64,000 nt of DNA, taken from positions 25,536 through 89,535 of the forward strand of contig CAYYRC010000013.1 of assembly GCA_964474045.1 (NCBI GenBank), read 5' to 3'. The stretch comes from JACJWR01 sp964474045. GTDB taxonomy: Bacteria > Actinomycetota > Actinomycetes > S36-B12 > UBA10799. Made by a program: the position numbers and the translations under genes. Shown here piece after piece: positions 15,625 through 28,200 of the stretch (positions within the stretch are counted from its first letter, which is position 1; every line of letters begins with the position of its first letter). Below the pieces are notes generated by a model. It saw only the letters and a program-made list of their open reading frames with translations. It had not been told where the DNA came from and made no database searches.

Positions 15625-17706
15625 GTGGAACGAGCCATCTGCGTGATGTCCCTGGAGCCCGAGAGCGGCAAGTCGCTGGTGACCCTCGGACTGGCCGAGG
15701 TGCTGTCGCAACGTGTCGGCCGCATGGGCTATTTCCGCCCCGTCGTGCGGGCCGGGGGCGCCGATCCGATGATCGAGCTGATGCGCCGGCGCTACCACCT
15801 GGCGCAGACCGAGGAGGAGTCCTACGGGGTCACAACCGATCAGACCCGTTCGGTCGGGACCCCGGGCGAGCTCGATGCGCTGGTAGCCGCCATCATGTCG
15901 AAGTTCCACGCGCTGGCGGCGGACTGCGACGCCGTGCTGGTGGAGGGGACCGACTTCGCCGGGGCCAGCGCCGCCTTCGAGTTCGACCTGAACGCCAGCA
16001 TCGCCACCAACCTCGGCGCCCCGGTGGTGCTCGTCCTGCGTGGTCATGGCCACCGGGCGGAACAGGTCGTCGGTGCCGCCCGGGCCGCGCTCGGGTCGCT
16101 CGGCGAGCACGACACGACCGCTGCGGCCGTCGTCTTCAACCGCGTGGACCCGGACCAGGCCGAAGACATCCGGGCCGCGGCATCGGCCCTGCCGGTCCCC
16201 TGCTGGCTGCTGCCGGAGGAGCCCCGGATGGCTCACCCCACCCTGCGCCAGACCGCCGCACAGCTGGACGCCGAGGTGCTGCTGGGCGACGACGACTCGC
16301 TGAGCGCCGAGGTGGCGGGCGTCAAGGTGGCGGCTATGACGGTGCCGCACCTCCTCGAGCACCTGCACGACGGCGTGCTGCTCATCACGGCCGGCGATCG
16401 CGCCGACGTCATCATGACCGCTGCCGCGACCCGCCACGCCGAGCGTTCGCCAAGGGTGTCCGGAGTCCTGCTGACCGGCGGCTTTCGGCCTGCGGACTCC
16501 GTGCTGGACCTGCTCGCCTCCGTTCCTGGGCCGCCGCTGACCGTGCTCCTGACGGAGCTGGACACCTATGCCACCGCGGCGGCGGTCTCGGGCCTGCGGC
16601 CCATGACCTCGTCGTCGGACGAGCGCCGGATCGCGCTCTCGCTCGGCCTGTTCGAGACGCATGTGGACGGCGCCGACCTCGCGGCCGCCCTGGACGTCGC
16701 GGAGTCCTCCGTGACGACGCCGCTGATGTTCGAGCATCGGCTGCTGGCCCGGGCCAGGGCCGACCGGCGCCGGATCGTGCTGCCCGAGGGCAACGACGAC
16801 CGCGTGCTGCTGGCCGCCGAGCGCATCCTGCAGCGCGACGTCTGCGATCTGGTCATCCTCGACCCCGACGGCTCCTTGGCCGAGCGGTCCGCCCGCCTCG
16901 GCGTCGCGCTCGACGGGGCCCGGATCGTCGACCCGCAGACCTCCGAGCTCCGAGAGCAGCTGGCCGCAGACCTGCACACGGCTCGGGCGCACAAGGGGGT
17001 CACCCTCGACATGGCCCGGGACGCGGTGGCCTCGGTCTCGATGTTCGGGACGCTCATGGTCAACGCGGGGCTGGTCGACGGCATGGTGTCCGGCGCCGCG
17101 CACACCACGGCCGACACGATCCGCCCGGCGCTGCAGGTCATCGGCACCGAGCCCGGCGTCTCGGTCGTGTCGTCGGTCTTCCTGATGTGCCTGCACGACC
17201 AGGTGCTCGTCTACGGCGACTGCGCCGTCAACCCGGACCCAGACGCCTCCCAGCTCGCCGACATCGCGATCTCCTCCGCCGCCACCGCCCGGGCGTTCGA
17301 CATCCAGCCGCGGGTGGCGATGCTGTCGTACTCCACCGGCAGCTCGGGAACCGGCGGCGACGTCGAGAAAGTGCGCGAGGCAACTGCCATCGCCCGCGAG
17401 CGCGCGCCGGAGCTGGCGATCGAGGGACCGATCCAGTACGACGCGGCGGTCGACCTCGCGGTGGCCGCATCGAAGCTGCCGGACTCGGCCGTGGCCGGGC
17501 GGGCCACAGTCTTCGTGTTCCCCGACCTGAACACCGGTAACAACACCTACAAGGCGGTGCAGCGCAGCGCCGGCGCGATCGCCATCGGGCCGGTGCTGCA
17601 GGGGTTGCGCAAACCGGTGAACGACCTCTCCCGGGGCTGCACCGTCACCGACATCTTCAACACCGTCGCCATCACCGCCGTGCAGTCCCAACAGCCCGCC
17701 CGCTAG
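15625..17706 (+). CDS. pta: phosphate acetyltransferase
   Basis: 693 aa, long form. It converts acetyl-CoA and phosphate to acetyl phosphate and CoA. An N-terminal P-loop-like BioD-type domain starts with LEPESGKSLVTLGLAEVL, a DRTGG-type domain follows in the middle, and the catalytic PTA/PTB domain fills the last 320 residues (from about 370). That last domain has RIVLPEGNDDRVL, VDGMVSGAAHTTADTIRPALQ, MLSYSTGSSG and VFPDLNTGNNTYKAVQRSA. The usual partner ackA follows after 35 bases. The frame is open far upstream, but the TACGCT box and the divergent gene place the start at GTG 15625. Confidence 0.95.
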   Translation: MERAICVMSLEPESGKSLVTLGLAEVLSQRVGRMGYFRPVVRAGGADPMIELMRRRYHLAQTEEESYGVTTDQTRSVGTPGELDALVAAIMSKFHALAADCDAVLVEGTDFAGASAAFEFDLNASIATNLGAPVVLVLRGHGHRAEQVVGAARAALGSLGEHDTTAAAVVFNRVDPDQAEDIRAAASALPVPCWLLPEEPRMAHPTLRQTAAQLDAEVLLGDDDSLSAEVAGVKVAAMTVPHLLEHLHDGVLLITAGDRADVIMTAAATRHAERSPRVSGVLLTGGFRPADSVLDLLASVPGPPLTVLLTELDTYATAAAVSGLRPMTSSSDERRIALSLGLFETHVDGADLAAALDVAESSVTTPLMFEHRLLARARADRRRIVLPEGNDDRVLLAAERILQRDVCDLVILDPDGSLAERSARLGVALDGARIVDPQTSELREQLAADLHTARAHKGVTLDMARDAVASVSMFGTLMVNAGLVDGMVSGAAHTTADTIRPALQVIGTEPGVSVVSSVFLMCLHDQVLVYGDCAVNPDPDASQLADIAISSAATARAFDIQPRVAMLSYSTGSSGTGGDVEKVREATAIARERAPELAIEGPIQYDAAVDLAVAASKLPDSAVAGRATVFVFPDLNTGNNTYKAVQRSAGAIAIGPVLQGLRKPVNDLSRGCTVTDIFNTVAITAVQSQQPAR

Positions 17707-17741
17707 CCCAGCACCGTCCCCCCGATCGCCAGGAGCCCTAC

Positions 17742-18965
<1,224 letters not shown>

Positions 18966-18975
18966 ACCGGGCAGG

Positions 18976-21900
18976 CTACCCCTGGTCGGGCCGCACGATC
19001 GGGAAGAGCAGCGTCTCCCGGATGTTCTTGCCGGTCAGGAACATGATGAGGCGGTCGATGCCCATCCCCTGGCCGCCGGTCGGGGGCATGCCGTACTCCA
19101 GCGCCCGCAGGAAGTCCTCGTCCAGCTCCATCGCCTCGACGTCACCGGCGGCCGCCAGCAAGCTCTGAGCGGTCAGGCGCTCGCGCTGCTCGATCGGGTC
19201 CGTCAGCTCGGTGTACGCAGTCCCGAGCTCCGCGCCGAAAGCCACGAGGTCCCAGCGCTCGGCCACCTTGGGGTTCGACGGCTTCTGCCGGGTGAGCGGC
19301 GAGACGCCGGTCGGGAAGTCCTTGTAGAACGTCGGCATGGTCGTGCGGTCCTCGCACAGGTGCTCGTACATCTCGAGGGTGACCTGGTCGGAGTCCCAGC
19401 CCGGGTCGAACGGGATGTCGTGCTCGCGGCAGAGGTCCCGCAGCCGCTCCAGCGAGGTATCCGAGGTCACCTCTGCGCCGATGGCCCTCGAGATGCCCTC
19501 ATGCAGGGTCGTCACCGCCCACTCGCCGGAGATGTCCACCTCCTCGAAGCCGCCGTCGGGTAGCGGGCGACGGATGACGGGACGCCCGTACGCCGCCTCG
19601 GCGGCCTCGATGATGAGCTCGCGGGTGAGGACGAGCATGGTGTCGTAGTCGCCGTACGCGTCGTACATCTCCATCGAGGTGAATTCGGGGTTGTGGGTGG
19701 CGTCGGCGCCCTCGTTGCGGAAGTTGCGGTTCATCTCGAACACCTTCGGCGCCCCGCCCACCAGCAGCTTCTTGAGGTAGAGCTCCGGCGCGATGCGCAT
19801 GTAGAGGCGCATGTCGTAGGCGTTGATGTGCGTCGTGAACGGCCGTGCGTTCGCCCCGCCGTGGATCGGCTGCAGCATCGGCGTCTCCACCTCCAGGAAG
19901 CCGCGGCGCCACAGCGACTCGCGCACCGAGCGCACCACCCGCGAGCGCAGCTCCAGCATCTCCCGGGAGGAGTCGTTGACAATGAGGTCGACGTAGCGCT
20001 GGCGCACGCGGGCCTCGGCGTCGGCCAGGCCCTTGTGCTTGTCCGGCAGCGGCACGAGGCACTTCGAGGTCATGACCCACTCGTGGGCCAGAACCGAAAG
20101 CTCGCCGCGCTTGGAAGCGATCACCTCGCCCACGACGCCGACCTGGTCGCCGAGGTCCACGAACTGCTTCCAGTGGTCCAGCGACTCCTGGCCGACCTCC
20201 GCCAGCGAGAGCATCACCTGGATCGAGCCGGTGAAGTCGTTGACCGCGGCGAAGACGATCTTGCCCGACACGCGGTTGCGCAGGACGCGGCCCGCGACGC
20301 GGACGATGCGGCCGGTCCTGGCATCGGGGGCCAGGTCGCCGAACTCCGCGCGGATGGCCTCGATCTCGGTGTCGGGATGGAAGGACGCCACGAACGGGTC
20401 GAGCCCCGCCGCGACCATTCGCTCGAGCTTCTCGCGCCGGACACGCTCCTGCTCAGGCAGTCGGGACAGCGGGCTGTCATGCTCCGCCTCGATCGCCTTG
20501 CGCTCAGCGTAGGCGGCCTCATCTGCGGCGATGAGCGCCATCGGCGCGCCCTTGGCGCCTTCCAGCAGCGGCGAGCCCTGGGCGCCGCGCGAACGCAGCA
20601 TGGTGCGGGGATTCATGTCCGGCACGAAGCCCTCCGCGATGCCCGAGGCGATCGCCACCCGGGGGAGGTCGCGGGCCGATTCGAACAAGAGGTAGCGCGG
20701 CACCCACTCCGGGTTGTACTTCGCGTTGGCACGGTAGAGCGACTCCAGCTGGTACCAGCGGGAGGCGAACATCAGCGCCCCGCGGGTCAGGCGCAGCACC
20801 GGCCCGGCGCCGATCTCGGCACCCTCCTCGAAGACCTCGCGCAGCACCGCGAAGTTCAGCGAGGCGTGGTCCACCCCGATCTTCGGGCCCGCAGACACGA
20901 GCTCGGCGACCATGAACTCGACGACGCCGTTCTCGGCCGTCCGCGCCCGCCGCATCATGTCCAGCGAGATCCCGCGCTGACCCCAGGGTGAGAACGACAG
21001 CACCCCCTGCAGCACACCCTCGACGTCGAAGGCCTCCACGAGCACGCAGCGGCCGTCGGACGGGTCGGCCATGCGGCCCAGCGCCATGGAGAAGCCGCGC
21101 TCGTTGGTGGTGTCGCGGGTCAAGTCGCAGAACTCCAGCGCCTTCAGCATCTGGTCCTCGGGCACATCGCCGTGGCGGCGCACACGGGCTGTGTAGCCGG
21201 CGCGCTCGACCCGCGACACCGCCTGCCGGACGGCCCGCGACTCACGCCCGTCAAGGTTGAAATCGTGGAACTGCAGGATCGCCTCGTCCCCCAGGTGCAG
21301 CGCCTCCAGACCCGCCCGGTGGAAAGCCTCGGCGCCGGTCTTGGACGCGCCCATCACCGCCGGGGCCCAGGCGAAATGCCGGGCTTCCTCCAGCCACTCC
21401 TCGATCGCGGCCGGCCAAGCCTCCTGGTCGCCGATCGGATCACCCGAGGCCAGGCTGGTGCCGTTGATGACGCGATAGGTGATGACCGCCTTGCCGGAGG
21501 GCGAGAAGATGGCCGCCTTGTCGCGGCGGGTGGCGAAGTACCCCAGGGAGTCTTCCTCGCCGTGCTCGCGCAGCAGGGCGCGCACTGCGACCTCGTCCTG
21601 CGCGGTAAGCATGACCTTCTTCCGGTTGGGCCGGAAGAGGTAGTAGGCCGCGACCAGCACCGTGATCGAGCCGAGGATGCCGGACACGAAGATGATGAAC
21701 CGCGGCGGTCGCCCCCCGAGGGTGTCGGAGGGCTCGAAACCCACCGGGTAGAGCAGCTCCTGCACGGCGAAGGCCAAGCGGGAGGCACGCGGCAGCGTTC
21801 CCGGCACGAGAGTGGTCATCAGGATGATCACCAGCACGGTGACGATCCCGCCGACGATGAGCACGAGCAGCGCCCGCCAGCCGTTGCCCTTCTGCACGAC

Positions 21901-22401
21901 CCCGAAGAACTCGTGGCGCGAGATCAGCAGCACGACGACGCAGGCGATCGAGATCACCACGGCCAGCAGCACCGGCCATGGGAACGTCAGCCCCTCGGCC
22001 AGCTTGGTCTCGTTGGGCGCCAGGAACCACACGAGCAGCAGCAGCGACCCCGTGATCACCTGCGCCATCTCCAGGACCACCACTGTCACCAACGCCACCC
22101 GCTTGCGCCGGTTCAGGCTGCTCGCGACCACCCACAGCAGCACACCCCACGTCAAGTAGGGGATGACCGGGAGGGCGATCACCTCGGTCACGTCGCGGAT
22201 GATGTCGTCGCGGCGACGGATCGGCGGGATCAGCGAGGTGGCGATGGAGAGCACGGCGATGATCCAGACGATGATCGCCGCCACCTTGGGGACCTGTGCC
22301 CGCCAGTCCTTGCCCGGTACGTAGCGCCGATCCCGCGGGACCGCTAGCTCGGCACGGGTCTCGGCGGCCGCGGTCTGCGCGGCGTCGACCATCTCGGACA
22401 T
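18976..22401 (-). CDS. lysX: bifunctional lysylphosphatidylglycerol synthetase/lysyl-tRNA synthetase (MprF-LysRS fusion)
   Basis: 1141 aa. Residues about 40-270 hold six or so membrane helices. About 285-610 is the MprF-type lysyl transferase (DUF2156). From about 655 to the end is a class II LysRS with an OB-fold (VRVAGRVLRNRVSGKIVF), motif 2 (KVFEMNRNFRNEGADATHNPEFT) and motif 3 (GMPPTGGQGMGIDRLIM). LysX makes Lys-tRNA(Lys) and moves lysine onto phosphatidylglycerol, lowering membrane negative charge and giving tolerance to cationic peptides. The fusion is characteristic of mycobacteria and relatives. It converges with ackA, ending 10 bases apart. Confidence 0.93.
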   Translation of the reverse strand: MSEMVDAAQTAAAETRAELAVPRDRRYVPGKDWRAQVPKVAAIIVWIIAVLSIATSLIPPIRRRDDIIRDVTEVIALPVIPYLTWGVLLWVVASSLNRRKRVALVTVVVLEMAQVITGSLLLLVWFLAPNETKLAEGLTFPWPVLLAVVISIACVVVLLISRHEFFGVVQKGNGWRALLVLIVGGIVTVLVIILMTTLVPGTLPRASRLAFAVQELLYPVGFEPSDTLGGRPPRFIIFVSGILGSITVLVAAYYLFRPNRKKVMLTAQDEVAVRALLREHGEEDSLGYFATRRDKAAIFSPSGKAVITYRVINGTSLASGDPIGDQEAWPAAIEEWLEEARHFAWAPAVMGASKTGAEAFHRAGLEALHLGDEAILQFHDFNLDGRESRAVRQAVSRVERAGYTARVRRHGDVPEDQMLKALEFCDLTRDTTNERGFSMALGRMADPSDGRCVLVEAFDVEGVLQGVLSFSPWGQRGISLDMMRRARTAENGVVEFMVAELVSAGPKIGVDHASLNFAVLREVFEEGAEIGAGPVLRLTRGALMFASRWYQLESLYRANAKYNPEWVPRYLLFESARDLPRVAIASGIAEGFVPDMNPRTMLRSRGAQGSPLLEGAKGAPMALIAADEAAYAERKAIEAEHDSPLSRLPEQERVRREKLERMVAAGLDPFVASFHPDTEIEAIRAEFGDLAPDARTGRIVRVAGRVLRNRVSGKIVFAAVNDFTGSIQVMLSLAEVGQESLDHWKQFVDLGDQVGVVGEVIASKRGELSVLAHEWVMTSKCLVPLPDKHKGLADAEARVRQRYVDLIVNDSSREMLELRSRVVRSVRESLWRRGFLEVETPMLQPIHGGANARPFTTHINAYDMRLYMRIAPELYLKKLLVGGAPKVFEMNRNFRNEGADATHNPEFTSMEMYDAYGDYDTMLVLTRELIIEAAEAAYGRPVIRRPLPDGGFEEVDISGEWAVTTLHEGISRAIGAEVTSDTSLERLRDLCREHDIPFDPGWDSDQVTLEMYEHLCEDRTTMPTFYKDFPTGVSPLTRQKPSNPKVAERWDLVAFGAELGTAYTELTDPIEQRERLTAQSLLAAAGDVEAMELDEDFLRALEYGMPPTGGQGMGIDRLIMFLTGKNIRETLLFPIVRPDQG

Positions 22402-22490
22402 GTCGCGCTCCCGGCATCTCGTTGGCTAGCCCTATTGCGGCTACTGCCCGTCATCCTAGTGAACGCGCTGCTCCGGCCGGTACTTTCGGC

Positions 22491-24521
<2,031 letters not shown>

Positions 24522-24529
24522 CGGCGACG

Positions 24530-24535
24530 ACCCTA
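24530..24535 (-). promoter_or_regulatory. -10 box of the acetoacetate-CoA ligase gene
   Basis: TAGGGT on the minus strand, 8 nt before ATG 24521, in the 33-base gap after the DUF2510 gene. It suggests a separate leaderless transcript. Confidence 0.4.
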
Positions 24536-24554
24536 CGCCTCGCGCAGCGGCGCG

Positions 24555-26150
24555 CTACTGCCCGGTGGCAGGGGCGGACGAGCTTTCACCGGCCCCGGTG
24601 CTCGTCGTTGCCGGCTCGGTCGGGACGACGGTCGACGTGGTCGCGGGCGGCGTGGTCACCACAGCCGTGCCGCCGGGCAGGGCGGCGGCGGACTCGCGCA
24701 GCTTGTTGGCGTCGTCCACGAGGGTCTGGGCCTGCAGCGGGTCGACGGCGTTTGCGGTCAGGATCTGCTGCCCGATGGAGATGCCGTCCGCTGAGGCGCG
24801 GGTATAAGCGTCGATGAACGTGCGGTACTGGGCTGGTTGCGAGCCGGACGCGATATCGGCCAAACATGTGGTCAGGTACTGGTCGCGCACGGGCGCGAGC
24901 TCCTGCTCGTGCAGCCGCAGCGCATCGACGTGCAGGTTGGTCTCGGGCACGAACTTCGAGATCAGCTCCAACCTGGTGGCCACCTCGGCCGGCAGGTTGT
25001 TGCTGGTCATCGCCGCGATGAGGGCCGGGCAGGCGTTGGCGGCGGCCACCGAGGAACTCGCGGAGGCCGACCCGGACACGACCATCGAAGGCTCGGCAGA
25101 GGGACTGACCTCAGACGTCGGGCTGCCGGCCGGGACGGGTGTCGACTGCGGAGTCCCCGAGCCCTTGAAGACGAAGAACCAGAGCAGCGCGAAGATCGCC
25201 AGCGCGGCCAGCACCGTGACTCCGGCGATGACCAGCAGCCGGTTGCGGCTGTTGCCGGGCTTGCCGTCGCCCTCCGGGGTGACCGGCTGCCCGTACTGGT
25301 CCACACCGGGCGCTCCGTACTGCGACTGGCCGAACTGCTGGCCATAGGGGTCACCCGGCTGGCCCGGCTGCTGGCCATAGGCGCCCTGCTGCCCATATGC
25401 CCCGGCGGCTTGCTGGGCCTGCCCGTAGGGGTTCGGCTGGCCGTAGCCGCCGGGCTGCTGCCCGTAGCCGCCGGGCTGCTGGCCATAGGGGTCGGCCGGG
25501 GCCGACGCCTGTCCATACGGATCCGGCGCTCCGCCGCCGGCCGCTGCCTGGCCATAGGGGTTCTGCTGGCCGTAGGGATCCTGCTGAGCTTGGCCGTAGG
25601 GATTCTGCTGGCCGTAAGGGTTCTGCTGGGCTTGGCCGTAGGGGCTCTGCTGCCCATAGGGGTTCTGCTGCCCATACGGGTCCGGCTGGCCGCCGGGGAA
25701 GCCCTGCGGCGACTGCTCCGGGACGCCGAATCCGCCTGCGGCCTGCTGCGGCTGGCCGTACGGGTTCTGCTGGCCGAAGGCGCCCGCGTCCATACCTGGC
25801 GCCGCGCCCTCGGGCGCCTGCTGGCCGAAGCCCTGCTGGCCGAAGCCGTCGGGCCCGCCCTCGGGCGCCTGCTGGCCGTAGCCGCTGGGCCCGAGGAAGG
25901 TGCCCGGACCGTGCTGCCCGAATGACCCTTGCGGCGTGGGCGGGATCGCCGACGCCGGCGCGGCGGGTCCGGGTTGCTCCACCGCGGGCGCGTCAGGGGT
26001 CGGCGTAGGCCCAGCTCCGGGTAGGCCGCCGCCGGCGCCGGGGTGCAGCTGCGTGTCCTGCGTCCACTGGGAGCCGTCCCACCACCGCAGGCCGGACGGG
26101 TTCTGTGGATCGGAGTACCAACCCGGAGCCGGTGCCGAACCGTTCGTCAT
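24555..26150 (-). CDS. DUF2510 membrane protein with Gln/Gly/Tyr repeat domain
   Basis: 531 aa from ATG 26150 (a TTG three codons earlier is also in frame). The N-terminus APGWYSDPQNPSGLRWWDGSQWT is a DUF2510 domain. About residues 40-290 are low-complexity with many QQNPYGQ/GYGQQPG units. One membrane helix (about 303-328) precedes an extracellular helical domain of about 130 residues with two cysteines, then a Thr/Ser/Pro tail. The orientation puts the repeat domain in the cytoplasm. A stop-transfer anchor joining an intracellular disordered region to an outer sensor domain is the simplest reading; the function is unknown. Confidence 0.75.
   Translation of the reverse strand: MTNGSAPAPGWYSDPQNPSGLRWWDGSQWTQDTQLHPGAGGGLPGAGPTPTPDAPAVEQPGPAAPASAIPPTPQGSFGQHGPGTFLGPSGYGQQAPEGGPDGFGQQGFGQQAPEGAAPGMDAGAFGQQNPYGQPQQAAGGFGVPEQSPQGFPGGQPDPYGQQNPYGQQSPYGQAQQNPYGQQNPYGQAQQDPYGQQNPYGQAAAGGGAPDPYGQASAPADPYGQQPGGYGQQPGGYGQPNPYGQAQQAAGAYGQQGAYGQQPGQPGDPYGQQFGQSQYGAPGVDQYGQPVTPEGDGKPGNSRNRLLVIAGVTVLAALAIFALLWFFVFKGSGTPQSTPVPAGSPTSEVSPSAEPSMVVSGSASASSSVAAANACPALIAAMTSNNLPAEVATRLELISKFVPETNLHVDALRLHEQELAPVRDQYLTTCLADIASGSQPAQYRTFIDAYTRASADGISIGQQILTANAVDPLQAQTLVDDANKLRESAAALPGGTAVVTTPPATTSTVVPTEPATTSTGAGESSSAPATGQ
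25330..25770 (-). repeat. degenerate repeats coding PYGQ(Q)N units
   Basis: Roughly twenty 12- to 30-base units coding QQNPYGQ, PYGQAQ and GYGQQPG variants follow one another inside the DUF2510 gene. They are in frame and codon-varied, so this is protein repetition rather than a CRISPR or simple microsatellite. Confidence 0.85.
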
Positions 26151-26320
26151 TCCGGACAACCTTTCGTAGTCATTGCGGCCATCTGCCGAAGCAGCCCCTC
26201 GGCCAGCCAGGGCCGCGCCACCACGCTAGTGCAGAGGCTAGCCCACGCGGCTCTCGATATCCCCAAGTTTGCCCCGCCGGCCCATATCATTCGCGGCCTG
26301 CAGCCGAACCGACCGGAAAA

Positions 26321-26361
26321 GGGGCGGGCCGGGATCCCGACGTGGGATCCCGGCCCTCCCC
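26321..26361 (-). terminator. strong intrinsic terminator of the sugar porter gene
   Basis: GGGCCGGGATCCC at 26326-26338 pairs perfectly with GGGATCCCGGCCC at 26344-26356 around a 5-base loop; after one mismatch four more G-C pairs extend it. On the minus strand the stem is followed by CCCCTTTTCC. It begins 22 bases past the stop of the minus-strand porter, the right place and direction. Confidence 0.85.
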
Positions 26362-26383
26362 TCTTGGATGGCGTCGCCGCGCG

Positions 26384-27964
26384 TCAGGCGGTCGACATTC
26401 CCTCGAGCTCCTCCATGTCCTCGAGCTGCACGCCCTTGGTCTCCTTGACGAACTTGGAGACGTAGAAGAACGACACGAGGGCGCCCAGCGTGAACAACCC
26501 GTACGCGACACCCAGCCCGAAGTTGTCGATCAGCGGCTTGAACGACTCCGTCACGACGAAGTTGGCGATCCAGTTGGCCGCCACGGCCACCGACATCGCC
26601 GCCGCGCGAATCTTGTTCGGGAACATCTCGCCCAGCAGCACCCAGACGATCGGGCCCCACGTGGTGGCGAAGAAGGCGACGTACAGGTTGAGCATGATCA
26701 CGGCGATCCAGCCGCCCGACGTCGACAAGATCGGCGAGTTGAGCTCCGAGGCCTGCGTGCAGCCCTCGGTGCCGCCGGCGTCGATGAGTGCCTGCGTACA
26801 CGCAGGCGCGGCGACGAACACCCAGGTGAGGATGCCCAGCGTGGCGAACATCCCCAGCGAGCCCACGAGCAGCAGCGGCTTGCGACCGACGCGGTCGACC
26901 AGTGCGATCGCCAGGAAGGTGAAGATGACGTTCACCGCGCTGATGATCGTCGAGGTCATGAACGCCTTCTCGGCGCCGAAGCCGATTGCCGACCAGATGA
27001 CGTTGGAGTAGTAGAACACGGCGTTGATGCCCACGAACTGCTGCAGGATCGCCAGGATGATGCCCACCCAGACCAGCGGCAGCAGCCCGAGCTTCGGCCC
27101 CTTGATGTCGCGCAGGCTCATCTTGTGCTCGCCGGCCAGGGACTCCTGGATCGCCGTCAGCTTGTCGGAGACGTCGTCGGCGTAGACCTGCTCCAGCACC
27201 TCCTTGGCCTCGTCGTCGCGACCCTTGGCCACGAGGAATCGCGGCGACTCCGGCAGGGTTAGCGCCAGCACCCAGTAAAGGACCGCCGGGAAGACCATGC
27301 ACAGGAACATCCACTGCCAGGTCTGCAGGCCGAACCACAGGTCGTTGTTCGCCTGCACCATCGGAACCTTGGACGCCGGGTCCACCATCCCCTGGCAGCC
27401 CTCGATGACCTCGCCCGCCTGACAGACCTTCGGAGTCATGGCGATGAGCACCTGGTTGACCAGCTGGGTGGCGAAGATGCCGAACACGATCGCCAGCTGG
27501 AACAGCGAGGACAGCCGGCCGCGCAGATGCGCCGGCGCCAGCTCGGAGATGTACATCGGCGACACCACCGCGGCGAGGCCGATGGCGAAACCGCCGACGA
27601 TGCGCCAGAACATGAAGTCCAGCAGGGCGAACGGGAACGCCTGGCCAACGCCGGCGACGAGGAAGAGCACGGCCGCCAGGACCATGACCTTCTTGCGGCC
27701 CAGCTTGTCGGTCAACTGGCCACCCACGAAGGCACCCACGGCCGAGCCGAGCAGGGCGATCGCCACGGAGAAGCCCTGGAGACCGGGGTTGACGATGTCG
27801 AACTGGTGGTACACGGCCTGGTTGGCCCCATTGATGACGGAACTGTCGTAACCGAACAGGAAGCCACCCAGCGCGGCGATCACGGAGATCGTGACGACTT
27901 TGCCGAGGTGGATCGGTTCGGCCTCCTTCGGGCCACCAGTGGCTGCCCCTGGCACTCCCTGCAT
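26384..27964 (-). CDS. sugar porter family MFS transporter
   Basis: 526 aa from ATG 27964 with GGAGG just ahead. Twelve helices with sugar-porter signatures: LFGYDSSVINGA in helix 1, GGQLTDKLGRKKVM after helix 2, RIVGGFAIGLAAVVSPMYISELAPAHLRGRLSS, PESPRFLVAKGRDDEA at the central loop, QQFVGINAVFYYSNVIW in helix 7 and GPIVWVLLGEMFPNKIRA. It likely takes up glucose or a related hexose/pentose by proton symport. Two Cys-containing external loops (about 190-205 and near 390) are longer than usual. It ends at the terminator 26321-26361. Confidence 0.88.
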   Translation of the reverse strand: MQGVPGAATGGPKEAEPIHLGKVVTISVIAALGGFLFGYDSSVINGANQAVYHQFDIVNPGLQGFSVAIALLGSAVGAFVGGQLTDKLGRKKVMVLAAVLFLVAGVGQAFPFALLDFMFWRIVGGFAIGLAAVVSPMYISELAPAHLRGRLSSLFQLAIVFGIFATQLVNQVLIAMTPKVCQAGEVIEGCQGMVDPASKVPMVQANNDLWFGLQTWQWMFLCMVFPAVLYWVLALTLPESPRFLVAKGRDDEAKEVLEQVYADDVSDKLTAIQESLAGEHKMSLRDIKGPKLGLLPLVWVGIILAILQQFVGINAVFYYSNVIWSAIGFGAEKAFMTSTIISAVNVIFTFLAIALVDRVGRKPLLLVGSLGMFATLGILTWVFVAAPACTQALIDAGGTEGCTQASELNSPILSTSGGWIAVIMLNLYVAFFATTWGPIVWVLLGEMFPNKIRAAAMSVAVAANWIANFVVTESFKPLIDNFGLGVAYGLFTLGALVSFFYVSKFVKETKGVQLEDMEELEGMSTA

Positions 27965-28049
27965 GACGCCTCCTCTGTCACGGGCGGACCCCGCTGATCT
28001 GGCGACAGTAGCGCAGCGGCCGCGGACATGTCGGAAATCGCCTGACCCG

Positions 28050-28093
28050 GTGAATAATGCGTGCCATCCTCGTGAATAATGATCGCCATCCCC
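28050..28093. repeat. 22-bp direct tandem repeat in a divergent promoter region
   Basis: Two head-to-tail copies (28050-28071, 28072-28093) both begin GTGAATAATG and share GCCATCC; 18 of 22 bases agree. The repeats are AT-rich against a GC-rich background and lie between the sugar porter (start 27964) and the CbiX-like gene (start 28201). Two turns of helix per repeat place both copies on the same DNA face, as for an operator. Confidence 0.65.
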
Positions 28094-28200
28094 ACGGGCC
28101 GCCAGGCTCACCCCGGACCACCGGCCGGGGGTTGAGAACCATCACGCCAGCGGCCGGACCGGGGCGTTTAGCCACCTCGAGATTCGGGAACCAACCTGCT

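Noticed and set aside
15010..17691. An 893-aa minus-strand frame across pta
   Set aside because: Only the last 181 residues (15010-15555) look like a protein; the rest is the antisense shadow of pta. The leaderless ATG at 15555 explains the real start.
25330..25770. Repetitive block considered as a CRISPR array
   Set aside because: The units are 12-30 bases, variable, in frame, and encode PYGQ-type repeats of one protein; there are no conserved repeats with unique spacers and no cas genes.
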